DNA of 64,000 bases from Flagellimonas maritima (GTDB taxonomy: Bacteria > Bacteroidota > Bacteroidia > Flavobacteriales > Flavobacteriaceae). This document shows, piece after piece, positions 53,128-62,074 of the stretch. The notes under the pieces are model-generated. The model ran no database searches. It was not told where the DNA came from and saw only the letters and a list, made by a program, of their open reading frames with translations. The stretch is from the NCBI RefSeq assembly GCF_003269425.1, contig NZ_CP030104.1, positions 3,319,001 through 3,383,000 on the forward strand, given 5' to 3'. Numbering within the stretch: the stretch's first letter is position 1; each line of letters starts with the position of its first letter. A program made the position numbers and the translations under genes.

Positions 53128-54192
53128 TCACCCTTTCTTCTCAAGTTCACTCATAATATCCACCAACACCCCTACGCTATCAAGGGGTAGGGCATTATAC
53201 ATGGATGCACGGTAACCGCCTACGGAACGATGCCCGTTGATTCCATTGATTCCTGCTTCTTTGCATTTTTCCTCAAAAATATTTTTTAGGGAGTCATCTG
53301 TAATATTAAAAGTTGCATTCATGATAGAACGGTCTTCCTTGGCGGCAAAGCCTGAGAAAACAGGGTTGAGTTCGATTTCAGAATAAATGAGATTGGCTTT
53401 CCTTTCATTGATTTCCTCGATTGCCGCAATACCACCAAGGTCTTTTAGCCACTGCATGGTCAACATGGAAACATAAACAGCAAAAACGGGTGGCGTGTTG
53501 AACATGCTGTCCTTACCAATGTGTACTCCGTAATCCATCATGGAAGGTATTTTTTTTGAAACTTTCCCAAGAATATCTTCTTTAACGACAACAAGTGTAG
53601 TTCCTGCAGGGCCCATATTCTTTTGAGCACCTGCATATATCAAATCGAATTTTGAAAAATCCATTTGACGCGAGAAGATATCAGAACTCATGTCACAAAC
53701 TAAAGGAACATCGGTTTTTGGAAATTTCTTTATCTGGGTTCCGAAAATAGTGTTGTTGGATGTAAGATGGAGGTAGTCCAAATCTGAGGGAATCGAGTAG
53801 CCCTTTGGAATGTAATTGAAATTTTGGTCCTGTGAAGAAGCTACTTCGACTATTTCACCGAACAATTTGGCTTCTTTGATAGCTTTTAAACTCCAGGTTC
53901 CCGTATTTACATATCCTGCTTTCTTGTTCAATAAGTTATAAGCGGCCATAAGGAATTGCATACTGGCACCCCCTTGAAGGAACAACGCCTGATAACCTTT
54001 TCCTTCTAAATCCAAAAGTTCCAGGGCCAAAGAACGTGCTTTCTCCATAATTGCCACAAACTCCTTGCTTCTATGGGATATCTCTATCAAAGAAAGACCT
54101 ATTCCATCCAGTTCCATAACTGCCTCGGAAGCTTTCAGCATAACCTCTTGTGGCAAAATACAAGGCCCTGCGCTAAAATTGTGCTTTTTCAT
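53128..54192 (-). CDS. serC: 3-phosphoserine/phosphohydroxythreonine transaminase SerC
   Basis: A 354-residue PLP enzyme for the second step of serine synthesis and part of vitamin B6 synthesis. The start is the ATG at 54192 (MKKHNFSAGPCILP, the usual N-terminus); a TTG further up gives five extra residues. YAGAQKNMGPAGTTLV contains the PLP lysine, and CDMSSDIFSR and GHRSVGGYRASMYNALPLDS are family motifs. It lies upstream of serA and downstream of the LuxC-type reductase gene, all on the minus strand. Confidence 0.95.
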   Translation of the reverse strand: MKKHNFSAGPCILPQEVMLKASEAVMELDGIGLSLIEISHRSKEFVAIMEKARSLALELLDLEGKGYQALFLQGGASMQFLMAAYNLLNKKAGYVNTGTWSLKAIKEAKLFGEIVEVASSQDQNFNYIPKGYSIPSDLDYLHLTSNNTIFGTQIKKFPKTDVPLVCDMSSDIFSRQMDFSKFDLIYAGAQKNMGPAGTTLVVVKEDILGKVSKKIPSMMDYGVHIGKDSMFNTPPVFAVYVSMLTMQWLKDLGGIAAIEEINERKANLIYSEIELNPVFSGFAAKEDRSIMNATFNITDDSLKNIFEEKCKEAGINGINGHRSVGGYRASMYNALPLDSVGVLVDIMSELEKKG

Positions 54193-54321
54193 ATGTTGGT
54201 TTATCAATAGTAAATTTCATTAGTTCAAATAAAAATTGAGTCAGTGTTCTGTAATTTAATCAAGCAATAAAGGTCTTAAAAAATCTTTGATATAGAAACA
54301 GCTTTTAGCATTTGAAATCTT

Positions 54322-55368
54322 TTAGAGCTGTAATAAAAAATCTATAGTGTCAACACCATCGGCATAATCGTTTAATCTTGGTTTTTGGGTTTCGCCAAAA
54401 TGTATTTCATTAGAAAATAATCCTTCAGAAACTATGCACTGGATTTCTTCTTTTTGAATGTTTGTTTGTTCCCTTAATCTTGGAAGTGAATCATAATATT
54501 CGTAAAATAAGGAAGCAATAGGGGATGAAAGGCTCGTATCTTCTTTTAAAATCAGAAATCCGTTGTCCAAAATCTTAAACTCGCTCATCAAATAAACGGC
54601 TTTGTTATAATCATAGTTATTCGCATATTTATGATGATATATAATTTTTTGAAAACCAAAAATCGCCTTAAAGAATTCATCAAAATTATATGCTTTGGGA
54701 ACGTATATTTTTGAAACATTTCTACAGCCAAGACCGAAATATTTAAAAATATCTTCTCCTAATTCCCGAAGCTGATTTTTAGTCTCTTTACCTGTCAATA
54801 CAGCAACGGCGTTACGATTTTTTCGAATAATGCTTGGTTTTCTTCCAAAATAGTACTCAAAATATCGACCGGTGTTATTGCTTCCGGTGGCAATCACTGC
54901 ATCGTAGTTTTCAAATTTTCCTTCTGTGAATACTATTTTGTCTACTAGGGATGGTTCCTGCTCAATTAAATAATTGGCAAAATAGGGAAGTAATACGGTA
55001 TCATTTGAGGATAGTTTTGCCAAAACTTTATTGCCCGTTAATAATACACATAGAAAATCATGGAACCCTACCAAAGGGATATTGCCGGCCATAATGACAC
55101 CAACAGTTTTTGGCTCACTTGTTCGATTTTGCTTGTACTTTGATAACCATTTGGTCAAATTTTCATGGGTCAATTGCTTTGACCACTGCTCAAGGGAGAA
55201 TAATACACTTTCCTTGGTAAACCAACCATTTTGCTGTCCTGCTCGAATGATAACATCATTCAAATCATTGTATTTATTATTGGTTTTTATATTGTGATTA
55301 TCGCAGTGATCATGGATATAATTTCCAAGTTTAACAAAAGCTTCCAATATTGATTTATGTGCCGTCAT
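54322..55368 (-). CDS. Acyl-CoA reductase (LuxC family)
   Basis: A 348-residue NAD(P)H-dependent reductase like LuxC, which turns activated fatty acids to aldehydes. Visible motifs are VIMAGNIPLVGFHDFLCVLL, NKVLAKLSSND, DAVIATGSNNTGRYFEYYFG and LGEDIFKYFGLGCRNVSKIYVP with the active-site Cys. The same gene is commonly found beside serC-serA and a divergent ferredoxin in flavobacteria, suggesting shared control of reductant use (inference). It has no signal peptide. Confidence 0.88.
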   Translation of the reverse strand: MTAHKSILEAFVKLGNYIHDHCDNHNIKTNNKYNDLNDVIIRAGQQNGWFTKESVLFSLEQWSKQLTHENLTKWLSKYKQNRTSEPKTVGVIMAGNIPLVGFHDFLCVLLTGNKVLAKLSSNDTVLLPYFANYLIEQEPSLVDKIVFTEGKFENYDAVIATGSNNTGRYFEYYFGRKPSIIRKNRNAVAVLTGKETKNQLRELGEDIFKYFGLGCRNVSKIYVPKAYNFDEFFKAIFGFQKIIYHHKYANNYDYNKAVYLMSEFKILDNGFLILKEDTSLSSPIASLFYEYYDSLPRLREQTNIQKEEIQCIVSEGLFSNEIHFGETQKPRLNDYADGVDTIDFLLQL

Positions 55369-55372
55369 TATA

Positions 55373-55404
55373 TTTGTACACTAAACCACTAGGGTTTATT
55401 TTTG
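55373..55404 (+). promoter_or_regulatory. Bacteroidota-type promoter of the ferredoxin gene
   Basis: TTTG at 55373-55376 and tatttttg at 55397-55404 are 20 bp apart, which fits the -33 TTTG / -7 TAnnTTTG consensus well. The leader to the ATG at 55457 would be about 45 nt. This is the best complete promoter match in the window. Confidence 0.6.
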
Positions 55405-55456
55405 TGTAAAAGTAAGCATGCCCAAATAATTACGGCGTACCAAGAAAAAGAAAATT

Positions 55457-55810
55457 ATGGCAATCATTATAACAGACGAATGCATCAATTGCGGGGCTTG
55501 CGAGCCTGAATGCCCAAATACCGCAATTTATGAGGGAGCAGATGAGTGGCGTTATAGCGACGGCACTTCACTCTCCGGAGATGTGGTTCTTCCCAGCGGA
55601 AAGGCTGTTAATGCCGATGATGTTCAAGTTCCCATCAGCGATGAAATATATTATATATCCCCAGATAAATGTACCGAGTGTATGGGTTTTCATGAAGAAC
55701 CGCAATGCGCTGCGGTATGTCCTGTGGATTGTTGTGTCCCGGATGAAGATATTGTAGAAACGGAAGAAGAACTGCTAGGAAAACAGAAATTTATGCATCC
55801 TGAGGAATAA
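55457..55810 (+). CDS. 4Fe-4S dicluster ferredoxin
   Basis: A 117-residue electron carrier with two cluster motifs: Cys9, 12, 15, 19 ([12 protein letters not shown]) and Cys72, 75, 84, 88 ([18 protein letters not shown]). Two further Cys follow directly (DCC). The region between the clusters is longer than in clostridial ferredoxins, as in the Allochromatium-type. It is divergent from the LuxC-type reductase gene, 88 bp away, and could supply it or another reductase with electrons. A MITE-like element follows. Confidence 0.93.
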   Translation: MAIIITDECINCGACEPECPNTAIYEGADEWRYSDGTSLSGDVVLPSGKAVNADDVQVPISDEIYYISPDKCTECMGFHEEPQCAAVCPVDCCVPDEDIVETEEELLGKQKFMHPEE

Positions 55811-55832
55811 GAATAAAAGTCTTTTAAATTGG

Positions 55833-55962
55833 GAGACTGTCTAAAAAGATATATCTTAAATTAACTTTCACATCGAGCGGAATGGAGATGTATTCAAAAT
55901 CAATATGTTAAAGTTCTCGACTCCGCTCTAACTGACTGTGGAAAGGCTTTTTAGACAGCCTC
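55833..55962. mobile_element. MITE-like inverted-repeat element
   Basis: The ends are gagactgtctaaaaag (55833-55848) and ctttttagacagcctc (55947-55962), a 16-bp inverted repeat with one mismatch. The inside has a second, degenerate pair around gagcgga (55875) and tccgctc (55922). No frame encodes a protein. The sequence type (tcgagcg...cgactccgctc) is, from memory, common as an interspersed repeat in flavobacterial genomes. T-runs next to the right end could let it serve as a terminator for the ferredoxin gene. Confidence 0.7.
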
Positions 55963-55968
55963 TTTTTT

Positions 55969-56106
55969 ATGCAAGAAAAAGAAGAAATATATAACGGATT
56001 TTGGAAAAAGGCGGGTTGCTTCCTCTCCTTAATTGCAATCCTTACCATTATGGCCAGTATTGGATATGCGCTGTACGTATTTTTTGTCCGTCAGATTTTG
56101 TATTAA
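55969..56106 (+). CDS. Small single-pass membrane protein, 45 aa
   Basis: ATG at 55969 to TAA at 56104-56106 encodes MQEKEEIYNGFWKK followed by one hydrophobic helix (about 16-40) and RQILY. The N-terminus is charged and polar, so the orientation is probably N-in. It begins 7 bp after the MITE-like element, which therefore forms its leader. A true gene is likely because of the codon use and the clean helix, but the length makes this uncertain. Confidence 0.5.
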   Translation: MQEKEEIYNGFWKKAGCFLSLIAILTIMASIGYALYVFFVRQILY

Positions 56107-56136
56107 AAGAATCATGTTACCATCAAAACTTCAACT

Positions 56137-56144
56137 TATATTTG
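56137..56144 (+). promoter_or_regulatory. Putative -7 promoter box of ychF
   Basis: tatatttg followed by cacg matches TAnnTTTG. Transcription would start near 56150, which puts both heptamer arrays (56156-56283) in the 5' untranslated leader of ychF. Confidence 0.5.
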
Positions 56145-56155
56145 CACGCTGAAAA

Positions 56156-56283
56156 TCAGTAGTCAGTAATTTAGTGGTTAGTGGTCAATAGTCAGTAATT
56201 GTTGGTTGATATTTTACATAAAATTTGAAATGTCAATCCTCGTATATAAAATCACATATCTTAATTCTAATATCTCAAATCCA
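56156..56283. repeat. Degenerate heptanucleotide arrays upstream of ychF
   Basis: Units at 56156-56205: tcagtag, tcagtaa, (one extra t), ttagtgg, ttagtgg, tcaatag, tcagtaa, ttgttgg. A second short block at 56256-56283 has a 14-bp period: atatctt+aattcta, atatctc+aaatcca. Both lie between the 45-aa protein gene and the ychF ATG. Confidence 0.7.
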
Positions 56284-56291
56284 AATAATAT

Positions 56292-57386
56292 ATGAAAGCC
56301 GGTATTGTAGGATTGCCCAATGTAGGAAAATCGACTTTGTTCAATTGCTTGTCCAACGCAAAAGCTCAAAGTGCCAACTTCCCATTTTGCACTATCGAAC
56401 CTAACATAGGGGTTGTTAGTGTTCCGGATGCCCGCTTGGAAAAACTGGAAGAATTGGTGAATCCGGAACGGGTAATTCCAGCTACGGTTGAAATCGTAGA
56501 TATTGCAGGATTGGTAAAAGGTGCCAGTAAAGGCGAAGGACTTGGAAACCAGTTTTTGGGAAACATTCGGGAAACAGATGCTATTCTTCACGTGCTCCGT
56601 TGTTTTGATAATGACAATATTGTACATGTTGATGGTTCAATTGACCCTATTCGGGATAAGGAAACAATTGATATGGAGCTCCAATTGAAAGATTTGGAAA
56701 GTGTTGAAAAGAAGCTTGATAAAGTTAAAAGAGCCGCAAAAACAGGAAATAAAGAAGCACAGAAAGAAGCAGCTGTTCTTTCTGCTTTAAAAGAAGGTTT
56801 GGATGCTGGGACTTCCGTTAGGGCAATAACAATCAGCGAAGATGACCGTACCGAATATGTTAAGCCTTTACAGTTGATTACGGATAAACCGGTAATGTAT
56901 GTTTGCAATGTAGACGAAGGTGCTGCTGTTGATGGCAATACATATGTTGAAAAAGTAAAGAACGCTGTTGCCCAAGAAAATGCTGAAGTAATCTACCTAG
57001 CAGTAGGAACCGAGGCCGATATTACAGAATTGGAAACTTATGAAGAGCGTCAAATGTTTTTAGAGGATTTGGGGCTTTCAGAGCCGGGATCGGCCAAATT
57101 AATCCGAGGAGCTTATTCTTTGTTAAATTTGGATACTTATTTTACTGCCGGAGTCAAAGAAGTGAGAGCTTGGACGATTCCCGTTGGCGCTACAGCCCCT
57201 CAAGCAGCAGGTGTAATCCATACGGATTTTGAGAAAGGATTTATTCGAGCAGAAGTCATAAGCTATAATGATTATGTAGCTTACGGAAGCGAGTCCAAAG
57301 TGAAAGAAGCAGGGAAAATGCGTGTTGAAGGCAAGGAATATGTAGTAAAAGACGGTGATGTCATGCACTTTAGGTTCAATGTTTAG
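56292..57386 (+). CDS. ychF: Redox-regulated ATPase YchF
   Basis: A 364-residue OBG-family P-loop ATPase linked to the ribosome and to oxidative-stress response. G1 is GLPNVGKST (7-15), G3 is DIAGLVKGASKGEG, the G4 position has NVDE instead of NKxD, which explains ATP rather than GTP preference, and the C-terminus is a TGS-like domain ending VKDGDVMHFRFNV. Length fits the family exactly. It appears to be a monocistronic gene with a long leader. Confidence 0.96.
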   Translation: MKAGIVGLPNVGKSTLFNCLSNAKAQSANFPFCTIEPNIGVVSVPDARLEKLEELVNPERVIPATVEIVDIAGLVKGASKGEGLGNQFLGNIRETDAILHVLRCFDNDNIVHVDGSIDPIRDKETIDMELQLKDLESVEKKLDKVKRAAKTGNKEAQKEAAVLSALKEGLDAGTSVRAITISEDDRTEYVKPLQLITDKPVMYVCNVDEGAAVDGNTYVEKVKNAVAQENAEVIYLAVGTEADITELETYEERQMFLEDLGLSEPGSAKLIRGAYSLLNLDTYFTAGVKEVRAWTIPVGATAPQAAGVIHTDFEKGFIRAEVISYNDYVAYGSESKVKEAGKMRVEGKEYVVKDGDVMHFRFNV

Positions 57387-57451
57387 TGTAAAGCTCTAAT
57401 ACTTTATCATATCAACAGTATTTGTTAATTACTTTATTGCGGCTGTCCATT

Positions 57452-57459
57452 TATTTTTG
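57452..57459 (+). promoter_or_regulatory. Putative -7 promoter box of parE-parC
   Basis: tatttttg matches TAnnTTTG and gives a leader of about 33 nt before the ATG at 57498. No -33 TTTG stands at the right distance. Confidence 0.4.
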
Positions 57460-57497
57460 TGTCTAAATTCTATATTAGCGAAGCTAACCCTTATCTA

Positions 57498-59363
57498 ATG
57501 GCAGAAACCAAGTATACTGAGGATAATATCCGTTCCCTGGATTGGAAGGAACACATCCGTATGCGCCCTGGAATGTACATTGGTAAATTGGGAGATGGCT
57601 CTTCTGCTGATGACGGCATCTATATTCTTTTAAAGGAAGTCATCGATAATTGTATCGATGAGTTTGTCATGGGTGCCGGCAAGACCATAGAAATTGTTAT
57701 CAAGGATAATACCGTCAACGTTCGTGATTATGGTAGGGGAATCCCCTTAGGAAAAGTCGTGGATGTCGTCTCTAAAATGAACACTGGCGGAAAATATGAT
57801 ACCCGTGCTTTTAAAAAATCCGTTGGCCTCAATGGTGTTGGTACAAAAGCTGTAAATGCACTTTCAAATTCCTTCAAAGTAGCTTCTATTAGAGATGGCC
57901 AACAAAAAATCGCCGAATTTAAGGCTGGAAACCTGGTGAACGAGGAATTGGAGGATTCTTCGAAACGGAGAGGTACCAAAGTAAGTTTTGTTCCTGATGA
58001 AACAATCTTCAAAAAGTATAAGTATAGGAACGAGTATGTGGAGCGCATGCTCAAAAATTATGTATATCTAAATCCTGGCCTCACCATTGTCTTCAATGGC
58101 GAAAAATTCCATTCTGAAAATGGTTTGAAGGATTTATTGGAGGACAACAATAATCAAGAGGACTTTCTATATCCCATCATTCATCTAAAGGGCGATGATA
58201 TCGAAGTAGCCCTAACACATAGCAAAACACAATATAGCGAAGAATACCACTCTTTTGTCAACGGTCAGCACACCACACAGGGAGGAACACATCAAGCCGC
58301 ATTTAGGGAGGCATTGGTAAAGACGGTTCGAGAACATTATGGAAAAAACTATGATGCTTCGGATATAAGAAAATCCATTATTTCCGCTATAGCCATAAAA
58401 GTTATGGAGCCCGTATTTGAAAGTCAGACAAAGACAAAATTGGGCTCTACGGATATGGGAGGAAATTTACCAACGGTCCGTACTTATATCAATGATTTTA
58501 TTGGCAAATATCTGGACAATTATCTGCATAAAAACCAAGATACAAAAGACGCCATACAACGAAAGATCGTACAAGCGGAAAAAGAACGAAAAGAACTCTC
58601 AGGAATTCGGAAATTAGCTAGGGATCGTGCAAAAAAAGCAAGTTTGCACAATAAAAAATTGCGCGATTGTCGTGTTCACCTTCAAGACATGAAGAAGGAT
58701 AGGAGATTGGAATCCACGCTGTTTATAACGGAGGGCGATTCCGCGTCAGGGTCCATCACAAAATCTAGGGATGTCAATACTCAAGCTGTCTTCAGTTTAA
58801 GGGGAAAACCACTGAATTCCTATGGTATGTCCAAGAAAATCGTCTATGAGAACGAGGAATTCAATTTGTTGCAGGCGGCATTGAACATCGAGGAATCAAT
58901 GGAAGATTTGCGCTACAACAATATTGTGATCGCCACGGATGCCGATGTTGACGGAATGCACATAAGATTGTTATTAATTACATTCTTTTTGCAATTTTTC
59001 CCTGAGCTGATAAAGGAAAACCATCTTTACATTTTGCAAACCCCATTGTTTAGGGTAAGAAATAAAAAAGAGACCATTTATTGCTATAGCGAAGAAGAAA
59101 GAAGAGCAGCGATTGAAAAGCTTACCGGTAAAGCGGAAATTACCCGTTTTAAGGGTTTGGGGGAAATTTCCCCTGATGAATTTAAACACTTCATTGGAGA
59201 TGATATCCGATTGGAGCCTGTAATGTTGGACAAGGCCATGAGTATCGATAACCTTTTAAAATTTTATATGGGCAAAAATACGCCTGACAGACAGGAATTC
59301 ATAATAAACAACCTTAAAGTAGAACTTGATTTAATAGACGAAAACCAATTGCAAAACAATTAA
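57498..59363 (+). CDS. parE: DNA topoisomerase IV subunit B (ParE)
   Basis: A 621-residue ATPase subunit of type IIA topoisomerase that decatenates chromosomes. The GHKL ATPase has DNCIDEF and DYGRGIP, with [14 protein letters not shown] for nucleotide binding; the Toprim part has TEGDSASG and [12 protein letters not shown]. The start is the ATG at 57498 ([16 protein letters not shown], the usual family N-terminus); a GTG at 57459 would add 13 residues but lies on the promoter box. parC follows 17 bp after its stop. The ParE call rather than GyrB rests on the length and the parC neighbour. Confidence 0.94.
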   Translation: MAETKYTEDNIRSLDWKEHIRMRPGMYIGKLGDGSSADDGIYILLKEVIDNCIDEFVMGAGKTIEIVIKDNTVNVRDYGRGIPLGKVVDVVSKMNTGGKYDTRAFKKSVGLNGVGTKAVNALSNSFKVASIRDGQQKIAEFKAGNLVNEELEDSSKRRGTKVSFVPDETIFKKYKYRNEYVERMLKNYVYLNPGLTIVFNGEKFHSENGLKDLLEDNNNQEDFLYPIIHLKGDDIEVALTHSKTQYSEEYHSFVNGQHTTQGGTHQAAFREALVKTVREHYGKNYDASDIRKSIISAIAIKVMEPVFESQTKTKLGSTDMGGNLPTVRTYINDFIGKYLDNYLHKNQDTKDAIQRKIVQAEKERKELSGIRKLARDRAKKASLHNKKLRDCRVHLQDMKKDRRLESTLFITEGDSASGSITKSRDVNTQAVFSLRGKPLNSYGMSKKIVYENEEFNLLQAALNIEESMEDLRYNNIVIATDADVDGMHIRLLLITFFLQFFPELIKENHLYILQTPLFRVRNKKETIYCYSEEERRAAIEKLTGKAEITRFKGLGEISPDEFKHFIGDDIRLEPVMLDKAMSIDNLLKFYMGKNTPDRQEFIINNLKVELDLIDENQLQNN

Positions 59364-59380
59364 AACGCACATCCTTCTAA

Positions 59381-62008
59381 ATGGAAGAGAATGAAGATTT
59401 GAATGATGAAGGTCTAGAAAACCAAAACGGTTCCCAAGATACGCTTACCAAAGTGACCGGAATGTACAAGGACTGGTTTTTGGACTATGCTTCCTATGTT
59501 ATTCTGGAACGTGCGGTACCTGCCATTGAAGATGGTTTTAAACCTGTTCAGCGCAGAATAATGCATTCCTTAAAAGAACTGGATGATGGTAGGTACAACA
59601 AAGTTGCCAATGTGGTAGGCCATACTATGCAATACCATCCGCACGGAGATGCCAGTATTGCAGATGCCATGGTCCAGATAGGACAGAAAGATTTGCTGAT
59701 TGATACGCAGGGCAACTGGGGAAATATTTTAACAGGAGATGGTGCGGCCGCATCACGATATATAGAGGCAAGACTTTCAAAGTTTGGTCTAGAAGTTGTT
59801 TTCAGTCCAAAAATTACGGAATGGCAGCTCTCTTATGACGGGAGAAAAAAAGAGCCCGTAAGCCTTCCCGTAAAGTTTCCGTTGTTGTTGGCGCAAGGAG
59901 CCGAAGGTATCGCTGTTGGACTATCCACAAGAGTATTGCCCCATAATTTTAATGAGCTCATAGATGCTTCCATAAAACATTTGAAAGGACAACGTTTTCA
60001 GATTTTCCCGGATTTCCCCACAGCCGGAATTATTGATGTTACCAACTATAATGAAGGCATGCGAGGAGGTAAAATTCGGGTCAGGGCCAAAATTTCAACG
60101 TTTGATAAAAACACATTGGTCATAAACGAAATACCGTATGGAACCAATACATCTTCATTGATAGATTCCATTCTAAAGGCCAACGACAAAGGTAAGATCA
60201 AGGTTAAAAAAATTGAAGACAACACCGCAGCAGAGGTTGAAATTCTTGTGCATCTACCCAGTGGAATTTCGCCGGATAAAACCATAGATGCACTATACGC
60301 GTTTACGGCATGTGAATCTTCCATTTCGCCATTGGGCTGTATCATTGAGGATAACAAACCTTTGTTTATAGGCGTAAAGGAAATGCTTAAGCGTTCTACG
60401 GACTATACGGTTGAACTGTTAAAGGCCGAGCTGGAGATACAACTTCGTGAACTTGAGGAACAATGGCATTTTGCTTCTTTGGAACGCATTTTTATCGAGA
60501 ACAGGATTTATCGGGATATTGAAGAAGAGGAAACCTGGGAAGGGGTTATTTCTGCTATTGACAAAGGTCTAAAGCCTTTCACAGAAAATCTGAAAAGAGC
60601 CGTAACGGAAGATGACATTGTTCGCTTGACCGAAATCCGCATCAAACGTATATCCAAATTCGATTTAGAAAAAGCACAGCAGCTTCTCGATAGCTTGGAT
60701 GAAAGAATTGCCCAGACCAAACACCATCTAGAGCATTTGGTGGATTATGCTATAGACTATTTCAAAGAACTTAAAAAGAAATACGGAAAAGGGCGGGAGC
60801 GTAAATCGGAAATAAAGGTATTCGATGATATTGAGGCCACCAAAGTAGTGATCAGAAATACCAAACTATATGTAAATCGAGAAGAGGGTTTTGTAGGAAC
60901 CTCACTCAAAAAAGATGAATATGTAACGGATTGTAGTGACATTGATGATATTATCGTTTTTACCAAAATTGGAGAAATGATGATAACAAAAGTCGATTCA
61001 AAAACATTTGTTGGGAAGAACATCATCCATGTTGCAGTTTTTAAGAAAAAGGACAATAGAACCATTTACAATATGGTCTACAAGGACGGCAGGGGTGGAC
61101 CAAGCTATATTAAAAGATTTAATGTCACCAGTATCACCAGAGACAAAACGTATAATCTAACAAGCGGAAAAGCCAATTCGGATGTTCTCTATTTTTCGGC
61201 AAATCCAAATGGGGAGGCCGAGGTAATCACTGTGCTTTTGCGTCAATCCGGGAGCATAAAGAAATTGAAATGGGATATAGATTTCGCCGATGTTCTCATT
61301 AAGGGCAGGGGATCTAAAGGAAATATTGTTACTAAATACCCCGTAAAGCGAATCGAATTAAAAGAAAAAGGACTATCTACCCTAAAACCAAGAAAAATCT
61401 GGTTCGATGAAATTGTAGGACGATTGAATGTTGATGGAAGGGGAGAATTGCTAGGTGATTTCAAAGCTGAAGATTTGTTGCTTGTCATTGATCAAAAAGG
61501 AATGGTGAAGACCATACTTCCCGAGCTATTGGCCCGTTTTAGCGATGATATGATCGTACTGGAAAAATGGAACCCAAAAAAACCTATATCCATAGTACAC
61601 TATGAAGGTGAAAAGGACAGGTTTTACATTAAACGTTTTTTGATAGAGAATCCCGGTAAGGAAGAATTGGTAATATCCGAGCATCCAAAATCCTATTTGG
61701 AATTGGTCTCTACAGATTGGCGGCCCGTTATTGAAATTGAATTTCCAAAACCAAGGGGTAAAGATGCGAAGCCAAATCAGCAGGTGGATGTGGAAAGCTT
61801 TATTACGGTAAAAGGAATAAAAGCCTTAGGGAATCAGTTGACCGCTGAAAAAATCAAAAATATTAACATTTTGGAATCCTTGCCGTTTGAAGAACCGGAA
61901 ACACGACCAACCAATGAGATTGAGGTGGTTGATGAAGAGTCTATAAGTAATACCGATAATAGTATAGATTCAAAAGATGAAGGTTCTGATCAAACAACTT
62001 TGTTTTAG
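59381..62008 (+). CDS. parC: DNA topoisomerase IV subunit A (ParC)
   Basis: An 875-residue DNA-cleaving subunit. The winged-helix part has HPHGDASIADAM (quinolone-resistance region, Ser92) and the active Tyr127 in AASRYIEARLS. A coiled-coil gate is near 390-490. The C-terminal half is a beta-propeller-like DNA-wrapping domain, ending in an acidic tail (VDEESISNTDNSIDSKDEGS). It forms an operon with parE, with a 17-bp gap. Confidence 0.94.
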   Translation: MEENEDLNDEGLENQNGSQDTLTKVTGMYKDWFLDYASYVILERAVPAIEDGFKPVQRRIMHSLKELDDGRYNKVANVVGHTMQYHPHGDASIADAMVQIGQKDLLIDTQGNWGNILTGDGAAASRYIEARLSKFGLEVVFSPKITEWQLSYDGRKKEPVSLPVKFPLLLAQGAEGIAVGLSTRVLPHNFNELIDASIKHLKGQRFQIFPDFPTAGIIDVTNYNEGMRGGKIRVRAKISTFDKNTLVINEIPYGTNTSSLIDSILKANDKGKIKVKKIEDNTAAEVEILVHLPSGISPDKTIDALYAFTACESSISPLGCIIEDNKPLFIGVKEMLKRSTDYTVELLKAELEIQLRELEEQWHFASLERIFIENRIYRDIEEEETWEGVISAIDKGLKPFTENLKRAVTEDDIVRLTEIRIKRISKFDLEKAQQLLDSLDERIAQTKHHLEHLVDYAIDYFKELKKKYGKGRERKSEIKVFDDIEATKVVIRNTKLYVNREEGFVGTSLKKDEYVTDCSDIDDIIVFTKIGEMMITKVDSKTFVGKNIIHVAVFKKKDNRTIYNMVYKDGRGGPSYIKRFNVTSITRDKTYNLTSGKANSDVLYFSANPNGEAEVITVLLRQSGSIKKLKWDIDFADVLIKGRGSKGNIVTKYPVKRIELKEKGLSTLKPRKIWFDEIVGRLNVDGRGELLGDFKAEDLLLVIDQKGMVKTILPELLARFSDDMIVLEKWNPKKPISIVHYEGEKDRFYIKRFLIENPGKEELVISEHPKSYLELVSTDWRPVIEIEFPKPRGKDAKPNQQVDVESFITVKGIKALGNQLTAEKIKNINILESLPFEEPETRPTNEIEVVDEESISNTDNSIDSKDEGSDQTTLF

Positions 62009-62074
62009 TGCATTATTCTACCTATTTTACCGTTCATGTATTATACACGCTAACCCATTACTTAATTATTTTTT

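Noticed and set aside
57459..57497. GTG start giving a longer ParE
   Set aside because: The extra 13 residues are not seen at ParE N-termini and the GTG is part of a promoter-like box; the ATG at 57498 fits the family.
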